This document shows positions 51,272 through 58,629 of a stretch of 64,000 bases of DNA, piece after piece; within the stretch, counting starts at the first letter, position 1, and each line of letters opens with the position of its first letter. The stretch spans positions 62,001-126,000 of the forward strand of contig JAUSDY010000028.1 of assembly GCA_030650395.1 (NCBI GenBank), given 5' to 3'. The position numbers and the translations under genes are program-made. The notes below the pieces were generated by a model. It searched no databases, was not told the origin of the DNA, and saw only the letters and a program-made list of their open reading frames with translations. The DNA comes from Acidobacteriota bacterium (GTDB lineage: Bacteria > Acidobacteriota > Vicinamibacteria > Vicinamibacterales > UBA2999).

Positions 51272-52192
51272 CTATTGTCCGCCCGTGGTGCGGGGCACCT
51301 CGCCCTTCACCGACACTTTGACGATCGCGGTCGTCCAGCAGCACGCCGCACCGCCGCCGCCATTGCCCGAGTAGTCGTTCGCAGTGACGTGGAGCATGAA
51401 ATCGCCCGGCTCCTCGAACGTCACCGTCGTCGCCGCGGTGCCGGAGAAGGGCTCGTCCGGCTTTCCGCCCCTGGTCGCGGTCGTCTTGGCGCGCGGATCG
51501 GCAATCGTGACCCCGCCGCCGCCCCGGTATTTCGAGATGACCAACTCAACCGGCGCGCCGGCGCCGGTGAGCGGCGTGTTGGCGCCGCTGGAGTACTGGG
51601 CATCGTCATCTGCGGAGATATGCAGCGGCATCGGGATCCCGGCCGTGGCCGTGCGCGAGATGGCACGGGCGACGCTCGCCAGCGGCCCTGTGAACGACGC
51701 GCCGCCCGGCTCAAGGCGCAGCACCGGCGGCAGGTTGTATCCGCGCGGCCCCTGCTCGGACGCCCGCATCGGCGAGATATTGTAATCCGGGCTCATGTAG
51801 AACGGCACCTTCGACGTCACGCCGTTGACCGTGAGCGACCAGGTCAGCTTCTGCGTCGCCACAAACTCCTTCGGCACGGTGTAGACGAACATGCCGTAAC
51901 GGCGGCCGGTCAGGAAATGTGTAGGCTGGCCCATGTCAGGCGTCCCCGCCGTGAACTGATTATTCGGTCCCACCGGCACGTCCACCTCAGCGGCCGTGTT
52001 GCGGTTGAAATACCCGATCAGGAACGTGTGCGAGCCATCGGGATTGTCGAACCACCCCTCGAAGGCGGGCGTGACGCTGGCGCCGAACCCCTTCGGCGGA
52101 GTACTGGGCAGCAGCCCCTGCGCGGAGACGAGCGCGCCTCCCGCGACGAGGGTGAGCAAGGCACAGAGCCGTACGACAGTTGTCCGGATCAT
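51272..52192 (-). CDS. Secreted Ig-like partner of a heme-copper monooxygenase
   Basis: 306 residues, signal peptide MIRTTVVRLCALLTLVAGGALVSA. Its early block FGASVTPAFEGWFDNPDGSHTF, IGYFNRNTAAEVDVPVGPNN, DMGQPTHFLTGRRYGMFVYTVP is clearly related to the protein at 39110. The final part is an Ig-like strand set (TVTFEEPGDFMLHVTANDYSG, TAIVKVSV) with a CC pair (GGAACCWTT) that could form a vicinal disulfide or bind metal, absent from the paralog. The gene sits between two heme-copper genes and 13 bases after 52206. The repeated co-occurrence argues for a shared pathway. Confidence 0.78.
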   Translation of the reverse strand: MIRTTVVRLCALLTLVAGGALVSAQGLLPSTPPKGFGASVTPAFEGWFDNPDGSHTFLIGYFNRNTAAEVDVPVGPNNQFTAGTPDMGQPTHFLTGRRYGMFVYTVPKEFVATQKLTWSLTVNGVTSKVPFYMSPDYNISPMRASEQGPRGYNLPPVLRLEPGGASFTGPLASVARAISRTATAGIPMPLHISADDDAQYSSGANTPLTGAGAPVELVISKYRGGGGVTIADPRAKTTATRGGKPDEPFSGTAATTVTFEEPGDFMLHVTANDYSGNGGGGAACCWTTAIVKVSVKGEVPRTTGGQ

Positions 52193-52205
52193 CGTCTCCC
52201 TCCTG

Positions 52206-53603
52206 CTACCGCTGGTTCGACGTCGACGTGACGGGTTTCTTGTGGTCCGTCAGCCACTGCTGATACTCCGCATCGGTCAGGTACACCACGTTCATCCAGG
52301 CGTGTGCCATTTCGTCGACGGTCCGATCTCCGTAGCCGACCCATTGATCCGGATCGGGGTTGCTCTTGTTGTTCTTCGTGTTGTCGTACCACGCCGTCAC
52401 GTGGATGATGGTGCCCTTCGGGAACGCCGGCGCCGCCTCGTCTGCGTAGATGTAGTTGGTCATCCAGTTGAAGTTGAAGTCCGAGACGTAGCTGATGACC
52501 TGGGTCGAGCCGTTCGGCAGAATCGCTTCGACCAGCATCGCCTTGCCGCGCAGGTGGAAGTGCGGCTGGAAGTTGGTGATGATCGTGTTCTCCCGCAGCG
52601 CCGTGAAGCCTTCGGTGTGCGACACCTGGTTCGGCGGGATGTCGAGCGCGCCAGGGCCGTTCTTGAGGCCCGAGAACCCAATCAGGTAGGAGCGCTTCTT
52701 CGGCTCCTGGCCTTTCGGATAAAGCCAGATGCCGAGTTCGGCACCGGACGTGATGTCTTCGCCGGCCGCGTGAATGTGGTTGTCCCACGAGATCTTTTCG
52801 CCCGGCATGATCAACTTGCCCGTCCCGTCCATGAACCGGTCGTAGCCCTTCCCGATCGCCCATTCCATCAGCTGGGGCCGGCGGTTGACGCGGTCGTCAA
52901 CCGTGGGGTTGGCCGCCGCGCCGCCGAAGCCGCGCCCGGTTCCCGTGTTGACGGCATCCACATTGTCCGGATTGAGCACCTGGTACGCGATCGAGTGGTG
53001 CAGGATCTTGCGGCCCGCCAGGTTCGATGGACGGATTTCCACCATCCGTACCCACCTGGGTTCCGTGATCGGAATATCCACCAGCGGGCGCCACCATGCG
53101 TCCTGATGCAGGGCCGGCATGGTCTGTTCGCCAGTCTTGACGACGAGGTCGGGCGGTCCGAAGCCGTCTCGCTCCGCCTGCCAGTAGAGGCCGGTCGCGA
53201 CGGGCCTCGGCTTCGGCATGTCGGCGGGATTGCCCCGGGCGGCGCCCTGGTCCACCCAGTTGACGATGGTCTCGATCTCCGCGTCGCTGAGCGACATGTC
53301 GTTCTTGAATTGGCGGACCCCCACGCTCCGGTCGATGTGCCACGGCGGCATCTGGCGGGTCGAGACCCGTCCGCGGATCGACTTCGCCCAGGGACGCGCC
53401 TCTTCGAAGGTCATCAGCGACATTGGCGCGATCGAGCCGGGCTCGTGACACGACTGGCACTTCGCCTGGAAGATGTGGGCCACGTCCTTCGAGAACGTGA
53501 CGGTGGCCGCCGGCTCCGCGCTGATCGCGACTCCGTGGACGCCGAGCAGGGCGCACGCGGCGAGCACGGCCAACCCAACGTGAAGCTTCGTTCCTGGCAT
53601 CAT
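52206..53603 (-). CDS. Cytochrome c fused to a PHM/DBH-type copper monooxygenase fold
   Basis: 465 residues; signal peptide about 1-29. Heme c CQSCH 49-53, then MSLMTFEEARPWAKSI and MPPWH. Copper ligands: HH 202-203 (ILHHSIAY), H276/H278 (WDNHIHAAGE), HxH 348-350 (FQPHFHLRGK) and M432 (VDEMAHAW). It is closer to 40054 than to 49743 in the middle section (WVRMVEIRPSN, WAIGKGYDRFMDG). First gene of the block 52206-51272-49743-49112. Promoter should lie in 53604-53768, where I see no clear -10/-35. Confidence 0.87.
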   Translation of the reverse strand: MMPGTKLHVGLAVLAACALLGVHGVAISAEPAATVTFSKDVAHIFQAKCQSCHEPGSIAPMSLMTFEEARPWAKSIRGRVSTRQMPPWHIDRSVGVRQFKNDMSLSDAEIETIVNWVDQGAARGNPADMPKPRPVATGLYWQAERDGFGPPDLVVKTGEQTMPALHQDAWWRPLVDIPITEPRWVRMVEIRPSNLAGRKILHHSIAYQVLNPDNVDAVNTGTGRGFGGAAANPTVDDRVNRRPQLMEWAIGKGYDRFMDGTGKLIMPGEKISWDNHIHAAGEDITSGAELGIWLYPKGQEPKKRSYLIGFSGLKNGPGALDIPPNQVSHTEGFTALRENTIITNFQPHFHLRGKAMLVEAILPNGSTQVISYVSDFNFNWMTNYIYADEAAPAFPKGTIIHVTAWYDNTKNNKSNPDPDQWVGYGDRTVDEMAHAWMNVVYLTDAEYQQWLTDHKKPVTSTSNQR

Positions 53604-53769
53604 GAGCTCCCTTCAGACGGCGGATCTGAATTTTCACCGTCGAACTGCAAGCCACGTGCCGAGGGGAATGCAAAGGAAAACCGGCCGATTACGGATCGGG
53701 ACGCGCGTACGCTGCGGAATTTCTCGCACCAGAGGCCGAAATATTCCGCGCCCGCTTGGAAACGCCTCC

Positions 53770-53847
53770 TCAGATCTGCGCGGCGATCCAGCCGACGGCC
53801 AGCAGGAACACCGTCAGGATGAGGGTCCAAACGTCGTAACAGGTCAA
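53770..53847 (-). CDS. Possible 25-residue single-helix membrane peptide
   Basis: TTG 53847 overlaps the TGA of the upstream protease gene (TTGA). The product, LTCYDVWTLILTVFLLAVGW then IAAQI, is one hydrophobic helix with a short polar start. Coupled, very small membrane proteins exist next to membrane or secretion genes, but no independent evidence (ribosome site, conservation) can be given from one sequence. It may be a chance frame. Confidence 0.3.
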   Translation of the reverse strand: MTCYDVWTLILTVFLLAVGWIAAQI

Positions 53848-54926
53848 GGCGCTGCAAGGAAGTCTGAAAACGACCGCTGGATCCGGTGCAGGAAGGCCGC
53901 CTCGAAATCAACGCCTTCGCCGAGATCGCGCAGCAGGTTTGCCACCGCCGCTCCACCCGCCTCGTCGAGCAGCCGGCGCGCGGCGAGGGCGCTGGCGGCA
54001 TAGGCGACTTGCGCGTCAGCGCCGCTCAGCCGCCCGAATGGGCCGGCCAGCACCCTCAGCGATGGCACCGACGACACCTTGGCCAGTCGTCTCTCCGCCC
54101 AGCCGAGGTCTTCGCTTTCGAGGACCGAGGCCAGGCCCTCGTTCAACCAGGTCGGGATGTTGCGCGTCGCCAGCGATCGGATCAGCGCATGAGCGAACTC
54201 GTGCGCGAGTACTCGATCGAGCTCCTCGCCCTTCTCGAGCGCGCCGCGCATCGGCACGCGAATCGTGCCGTCGTACGCGGCGGCCGCCCACGACGGTGAG
54301 CGCGTGATGTCGCGAAACTGCTCGCCGCTGTACAGCACCACCGGGATCGACCGTTGCGGGAAGGCGCCAAACACATCGGTGATGCGCCAGAACGCAAGGT
54401 CGAGCGACTCGAGCGCTTTCGCCGCCATGTCGGCATCTTCGCGCCCCTCGAACGACACGGTGAAGTGATCGCCGACGGCTAACCGCATACGCTCATGCAG
54501 GTCGAGCTCGCGCTGCCATCGATCGAGCGTGTCGCGGGCGCCGGCATCACCTGGCACCTCCGTCACGACGACCTCGTACAGATTGATGGCGCCCTGGAAG
54601 TCCTGCTGGCGCCGCAGCACATGCGCGAGCTGCGCGCGCGCGTCCGTCAATTTCGGATCGAGCTGCAGCGCCTGCTCGAGCGACGCCTTCGCATCGGCGT
54701 CGCGCCGCTGCAGGTACGCGGCCACGCCGGCGCCAAAGTACAGCCGCGCATTCTTCGGATCGAGCGCGATAGCCGCCTTGAATGCGTCGGCCGCAACCTG
54801 GGCGCGGCCGGCCTTGATCGCGTTCCAGCCGTCCTGCTCTAACATCCCCGCGCGCGGGCTGTTTTGACCGAACGCCTGGGCGGCCAGACAAAAAACGAAA
54901 GCCGCCGCAAAGAGTCGGGACGACAC
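53844..54926 (-). CDS. TPR protein with HExxH peptidase (MA-like) domain
   Basis: 360 residues from GTG 54926 (signal peptide VSSRLFAAAFVFCLAAQAFG). TPR-like helices cover about 30-145 (AGRAQVAADAFKAAIALDPKN, GAGVAAYLQRRDADAKASLEQALQLDP). The C-terminal metallopeptidase-like domain has HEFAH at 242-246 (VLAHEFAHALIRSLA) and E263 in WLNEGLAS, the gluzincin pattern of peptidase MA-like proteins. The domain before (HFTVSFEGREDADMAAKALESLDLAFWRITDVFG) is typical of this type. It is an exported or periplasmic peptidase. The start lies 15 bases inside from the inverted-repeat element, which has replaced its upstream region. Confidence 0.86.
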   Translation of the reverse strand: MSSRLFAAAFVFCLAAQAFGQNSPRAGMLEQDGWNAIKAGRAQVAADAFKAAIALDPKNARLYFGAGVAAYLQRRDADAKASLEQALQLDPKLTDARAQLAHVLRRQQDFQGAINLYEVVVTEVPGDAGARDTLDRWQRELDLHERMRLAVGDHFTVSFEGREDADMAAKALESLDLAFWRITDVFGAFPQRSIPVVLYSGEQFRDITRSPSWAAAAYDGTIRVPMRGALEKGEELDRVLAHEFAHALIRSLATRNIPTWLNEGLASVLESEDLGWAERRLAKVSSVPSLRVLAGPFGRLSGADAQVAYAASALAARRLLDEAGGAAVANLLRDLGEGVDFEAAFLHRIQRSFSDFLAAP

Positions 54927-54940
54927 GCGTTGATTATATC

Positions 54941-55085
54941 GGTGACGGGAGGGCACTTCCGGTCGGGAGGGCACCGCTTGTCGGGAGGGTGATTCTTGTC
55001 GGGATCTCAATCTAAGCGAGATCCCGTCAAGGAGTGCGATCCCGTCAGGAGGTGCCCTCCCGTCAAGGAGTGCCGTCCCGTCGCG
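54941..55085. repeat. Inverted-repeat element, 18-base word GTGCGATCCCGTCAGGAG
   Basis: The left arm (about 54941-55005, GACGGGAGGGCACTTCC units) and right arm (55018-55085, units at 55034, 55052, 55070) are reverse complements with scattered mismatches. Each arm has about four copies of an 18-base word. The word also occurs in three direct copies at 10682-10735. It fills the gap between the protease start and the MutS-like stop at 55089. Confidence 0.85.
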
Positions 55086-55088
55086 TCA

Positions 55089-56972
55089 CTAAACGTCCAG
55101 CCCGATCATCCGCATCAACTCGAGCGCGTTGCTATGCGTGATGATGCCGTCGCGCAGCTTGTAGTCGAAACGCATCTGGCCGTCTTCGACATGATCCTGC
55201 AGGTGCACGTTGCGGACCTGGCCGGGAAAAATAGCGGCAATTTCGGTCAGCGCCAGGTCATGGGTCGTCACCATGCCAATCGCGCGCCGGGCCAGCATCA
55301 TCCGCACCAGCCCCTCGGCCGCGATGCGGCGGTCCTTCGAGTTGGTCCCGCTCAGTAGCTCGTCGAACAGGAACAGCACGGGCCGAGGCCCGTCGAGCAG
55401 GTCGCATATCAACCGGATGCGCAACACCTCGGTGTAGAAACCCGATCGTCCTTCGTGCAGCGAATCGGTGTGCCGCAGGCACGTGCCGACCGCCAGCGGC
55501 GTGAGCCGCAGGCGCGACGCCCGCACCGGCGCGCCGGCCAGCGCCAGCACCGCGTTCAGTCCTACCGTCCGCATCAGCGTGCTCTTGCCGGACATGTTCG
55601 AACCGCTCACTATGAGTATTCTTGTCGGGCGCGAGGGCTTGAGCCTGCCCTGAGCGAAGCTGACTCCGCTTGCGGAGTCGGCTGAGTCGAAGGGGGCTCG
55701 AGGGCTTGAGGGTCCCAAGCCAACGGAGTTACTGACCGCGGTCGCACGCGGCAGGAGCGGATGCGCGAGATCGGCACCGTCGAACGACGCGCCCTCGTCG
55801 CCGGGCTCCAGCAACTCGGGAAACGGATCGGCGGGATGCTCGTACGAATATCCAGACAGCGACAGCAGCGCTTCCATCTCGCCGACTGCATCCACCCAAT
55901 CACGGACCGCGCGGCCGTGACGCGAACGCCACGACTGCGCCGCATACGCGACCTGCACTGTAAAGAGCGCCGGGATCTCCAGCAGCCGCGCGAACACGTT
56001 GTGCCGCGAGTCGGCCCAATCCGACACGCGCGCCAGCGTGGCGATGCCTCGGGACGCGGCCACGCCGTCGCCAGTTGCCTTCAGCCGCGCCGCAAGCGCC
56101 ACCACCGCCGCATCGTCGAACGGCTCGCGCTCGATCTCGCAAATCACGCGCGACAGCAGGTCGAGGCCGGCCGATTCCGTCGCCGATGACAAGCCTTCGA
56201 CGATCGCGTTGGCGCGCCTGGCCAGCCACCACAGCAACGCGAGGTCGATCGGCAGGAGAAAGGCGATCGGCCAGCCGCTGCCGCCGCGGAGCATCACGAT
56301 GACGGCGCCGGCGAAGGCCAGTGCCAGCAGGACGATCACCGGCCTCAGCAGCGCCGGCATCGAGGGCGCGGCTTCCGCCCACGCAATCAACGGTGCGGGC
56401 GCGATCCGCCGCCGGGCGCCGGCATTGACCACGGCGATGCGCTCCCGCAGATCGATCCGCGTGCGCAGTCCGGCGATGCGAGATTGGCGCTCGCGGATTT
56501 CGGAAATGGCAGCGGCCGACGACAGCCATGCGGCCAGCCGTTCTTCGCCCATCGGCGTGCGCGCGCCAGAAACGAGCTGGAACAGGCTGCCGGAGCCGAA
56601 GACGTCCAGATCGTCAGCGTACGGATGGCGGCCGTCGCGAAAACGCTCACCGGTCGCGCCGGTGCCGATCCAGCGGTCTTCAATGCGCGCAGTGCCGTCC
56701 ATGTAGAAACGCACCGCCGCCTGCGCGCGCGTCAGCGCCCTGATCGTGAGCTCGTGCCACACCGCCAGCGCGAGATATGCCGCGGCGGCTGCGGCAAACA
56801 CCATCACGCTCGGATCACCGCCGAGCGTGACGGCCCCGTAGATCAGCGCGCCGATGAAGGTGGCGACCTTCGCGTTGCCGAGGTGAATGTGCGTGCGCTC
56901 GCGCGCGGCCGCTGCGGCTTGCCGCACCGCCAGCCGCCGCGAGTACTCGTCGACGGGCGCAATCGGCGCCAC
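55089..56972 (-). CDS. Membrane-anchored MutS-family ATPase
   Basis: 627 residues. Two hydrophobic segments near 38-70 (VATFIGALIYGAVTL, PSVMVFAAAAAAYLALAVW) and two near 212-255 place it in the membrane, as in the MutS-like ATPases that lack mismatch-binding domains. The MutS core and lever region lie between (SGARTPMGEERLAAWL, IREIRERQS-like SEIRERQSRIAGLRTRIDLRERIAVV). The ATPase domain is at the C-terminus: Walker A SGSNMSGKSTLMRTVG, then SLHEGRSGFYTEV, Walker B VLFLFDELLSGTNSKDR, THDLALTE. A stretch at about 424-446 (APFDSADSASGVSFAQGRLK) just before Walker A is encoded by an inserted palindrome. Function of this subgroup is unknown. DNA repair is not implied. Confidence 0.88.
   Translation of the reverse strand: MAPIAPVDEYSRRLAVRQAAAAARERTHIHLGNAKVATFIGALIYGAVTLGGDPSVMVFAAAAAAYLALAVWHELTIRALTRAQAAVRFYMDGTARIEDRWIGTGATGERFRDGRHPYADDLDVFGSGSLFQLVSGARTPMGEERLAAWLSSAAAISEIRERQSRIAGLRTRIDLRERIAVVNAGARRRIAPAPLIAWAEAAPSMPALLRPVIVLLALAFAGAVIVMLRGGSGWPIAFLLPIDLALLWWLARRANAIVEGLSSATESAGLDLLSRVICEIEREPFDDAAVVALAARLKATGDGVAASRGIATLARVSDWADSRHNVFARLLEIPALFTVQVAYAAQSWRSRHGRAVRDWVDAVGEMEALLSLSGYSYEHPADPFPELLEPGDEGASFDGADLAHPLLPRATAVSNSVGLGPSSPRAPFDSADSASGVSFAQGRLKPSRPTRILIVSGSNMSGKSTLMRTVGLNAVLALAGAPVRASRLRLTPLAVGTCLRHTDSLHEGRSGFYTEVLRIRLICDLLDGPRPVLFLFDELLSGTNSKDRRIAAEGLVRMMLARRAIGMVTTHDLALTEIAAIFPGQVRNVHLQDHVEDGQMRFDYKLRDGIITHSNALELMRMIGLDV
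55627..55705. repeat. In-frame palindromic insertion inside the MutS-like gene
   Basis: It has a centre GACTCCGCTTGCGGAGTC, flanked by outer inverted words (GAGCCTGCCCTGAGCGAAGC against GGCTGAGTCGAAGGGGGCTC). It encodes FDSADSASGVSFAQGRLK immediately before the Walker A strand. The word CTGAGCGAAG/CTGAGTCGAAGG belongs to a widespread environmental repeat type that I have seen in many genomes. Confidence 0.75.
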
Positions 56973-56973
56973 G

Positions 56974-57537
56974 CTACTCGAGCTCGATCGTCATTTCGAT
57001 CATCGTCGGCCGAAAGCCACGGCGCTCGAACAGCCGGCGCGCCACGTCATTGGGCGCCGCGGTCCACAGCACCACCCGCGGCATGCCCTGCTCGCGCAGC
57101 CATTCGATCGCCGCTTCCAGTAACTGCTTGCCGACACCCGCTTCGCGCGCCTCGCCCGCGATCATCAGGTCGTGCACGAAGCCGGCCTCGTCGCGAAGCT
57201 CTTTCCAGGATTGCGGCTCAACACTCGCGTAGACGTAGCCCATCACCTCGCCAGGTGGCACTGCCCTGCGTTCTGCGTCTGTTGATGCGCGCTTAACGGG
57301 CTCCCTGCGTTCCGTCGGCTGCCCGCGTTCGGCGACGAGGACGAGTGACGAGGGCTTGTTGAGCTGTTGCGACAGGAAGTGCGCGTAGCCGCTCTCGGGA
57401 TCATCGCCCGGAGACATGAACCGCCGCTCGTCAAAGGCGTAATGCGTGCGCATCAGCGAGGCGCCTAGGCGCCCGAGCGCAGCAAGGTCGCGCTCTTCGG
57501 CGCGGCGGATGACGACGTCAGTAACAGGCAGCGCCAT
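56974..57537 (-). CDS. GNAT N-acetyltransferase with an in-frame insertion
   Basis: 187 residues from ATG 57537. GNAT fold: TDVVIRRAEERDLAALGRL (first strand and helix), VHDLMIAGEAREAGVGKQLLEAAIEWLREQG (acetyl-CoA loop with the pattern Q/RxxGxG/A) and VVLWTAAPNDVARRLFERRGFRPT. About 25 residues (RGQPTERREPVKRASTDAERRAVPPGE) are inserted between strands SLVLVAE and VMGYVYAS, where other GNATs have a tight turn. The DNA holds near-repeats AACGCAGGGAGCC and AACGCAGGGCAGTGCC, so it looks like a mobile insert. Substrate unknown. The gene is 1 base away from the MutS-like start and may be coupled. Confidence 0.87.
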   Translation of the reverse strand: MALPVTDVVIRRAEERDLAALGRLGASLMRTHYAFDERRFMSPGDDPESGYAHFLSQQLNKPSSLVLVAERGQPTERREPVKRASTDAERRAVPPGEVMGYVYASVEPQSWKELRDEAGFVHDLMIAGEAREAGVGKQLLEAAIEWLREQGMPRVVLWTAAPNDVARRLFERRGFRPTMIEMTIELE

Positions 57538-57567
57538 ACCCCATGATGCCACTTGAGAAGGCGGGCT

Positions 57568-57592
57568 GCGGAGGTCAATGAATGACCTCCGC
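57568..57592 (-). terminator. Perfect 10-bp hairpin after the glycine-zipper gene
   Basis: GCGGAGGTCA (57568-57577) and TGACCTCCGC (57583-57592) pair perfectly around a loop of five. It lies 15 bases downstream of the stop of the gene at 57608 on the minus strand. No U tract follows, so it may be an RNA-processing or Rho-related structure rather than a classic intrinsic terminator. Confidence 0.5.
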
Positions 57593-57607
57593 GCGTTTAA
57601 GGAGGGA

Positions 57608-58474
57608 CTATCTCGAGCGGATAATGAGCGGGTCGGTCAGAGAAACTTTGAGCTTGCGTCCGGCCGCGAGGCGAATCTCGTCGCCATCGGTGGCCAGCAC
57701 CACGGCGGTGCCGCCGCCGGCGCCGACGGCGGTGCCGATCGCAGCGCCCTTCTTGCCGCCGGTGATGGCGCCGACGATTGCGCCGGCGGCCGCGCCCACG
57801 CCAATCTTCACCGCGTCATCTTTCTTGTTGCTCTCGGCGCGATAGAAAATCGGCTGGGTGGAAATGTCGTAGGTGACCGGGCCAACGGTGAGGCTGGTAA
57901 ACCTGAAGCCCAGCTCCGCTCGGCCTTTCACATTGCCCGATTCCTTGGCGCTCGTCACGTAGCCGCGCAGCTGGCTGCCGGCCGGAATCACCGTGACCTC
58001 ATCGATCACAACCGGTGCGTCGATCGTGCCGGTCACATCCTGCTCGACGCGGCTGGTGTCGGACGCCAGCGCCGAGCCCAGTTCGACGTTCAGCGTGGTG
58101 CCGTCAGGAATCGTCACGGTCCTGGCGCGCGCCGCGGTGGTTCGTGTCGCCGCGGCGGGTGCTTCGCTGTTTCGCGCCTCGCGGCTGGGCGTGTCAACAT
58201 CGCCCGGCGCGACTCGCTTCACTTCGGTGATGCTGGTCCGCTTGATTTGTGTGTTTGCCGGTTTGGCGGCGCCGCGATCGGTCGTCAGAATCACGCGCTC
58301 GGGCTCGACCTTGGCGATCTTGCCGCGCACCAGCGTGCCGTCCTGGGTGACCACCGTCACTTCAGTGCCTTCGGGCATGTCTTCGATGGCCTCGGCGCGA
58401 GAGCAGGCGAGACCTAAAAAGGTCGAGAACACGCAACCTGTCAAAAGAGCGATTTGTCGCGTTGCAGTCATCAT
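57608..58474 (-). CDS. Glycine-zipper lipoprotein of unknown function
   Basis: 288 residues if started at ATG 58474 (GAGG 4-7 bases upstream). ATG 58471 is equally likely. The signal ends in a lipobox (VFSTFLGLACS), so it is a lipoprotein. An OB/SH3-like stretch follows (PEGTEVTVVTQDGTLVRGKI). A beta-rich middle at about 115-200 (TIPDGTTLNVELGSALASDT, VIPAGSQLRGYVTSAKESG) resembles TraB/VirB10-like or secretin-associated domains. A glycine-zipper helix lies at about 225-265 (GVGAAAGAIVGAITGGKKGAAIGTAVGAGGGTAV). The final strand (LKVSLTDPLII) is short. It may insert into or line the envelope. Function not known. Confidence 0.8.
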   Translation of the reverse strand: MMTATRQIALLTGCVFSTFLGLACSRAEAIEDMPEGTEVTVVTQDGTLVRGKIAKVEPERVILTTDRGAAKPANTQIKRTSITEVKRVAPGDVDTPSREARNSEAPAAATRTTAARARTVTIPDGTTLNVELGSALASDTSRVEQDVTGTIDAPVVIDEVTVIPAGSQLRGYVTSAKESGNVKGRAELGFRFTSLTVGPVTYDISTQPIFYRAESNKKDDAVKIGVGAAAGAIVGAITGGKKGAAIGTAVGAGGGTAVVLATDGDEIRLAAGRKLKVSLTDPLIIRSR

Positions 58475-58629
58475 TGCCTCGCTCATCCTTAGAGCAAGGC
58501 CCATGCCGGGTTCTGAGCCTTCCAGCCCCCCGGCATTGCCTCCACACATCTCAACTGGGCATGACAACCACCACATCTGTGAACAACATTCCCTCTTTGA
58601 TAGACTTTCGCCTGTCCGGAGGTTTCCCA

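Noticed and set aside
51230-52231. Plus-strand 333-codon frame opposite the Ig-like gene
   Set aside because: Antisense shadow with Arg/His-rich sequence; the minus strand has a signal peptide and a paralog.
55089-56972. Genuine mismatch-repair MutS
   Set aside because: No mismatch-recognition domain, hydrophobic segments near the N-terminus and only about 630 residues; belongs to the membrane MutS-like group.
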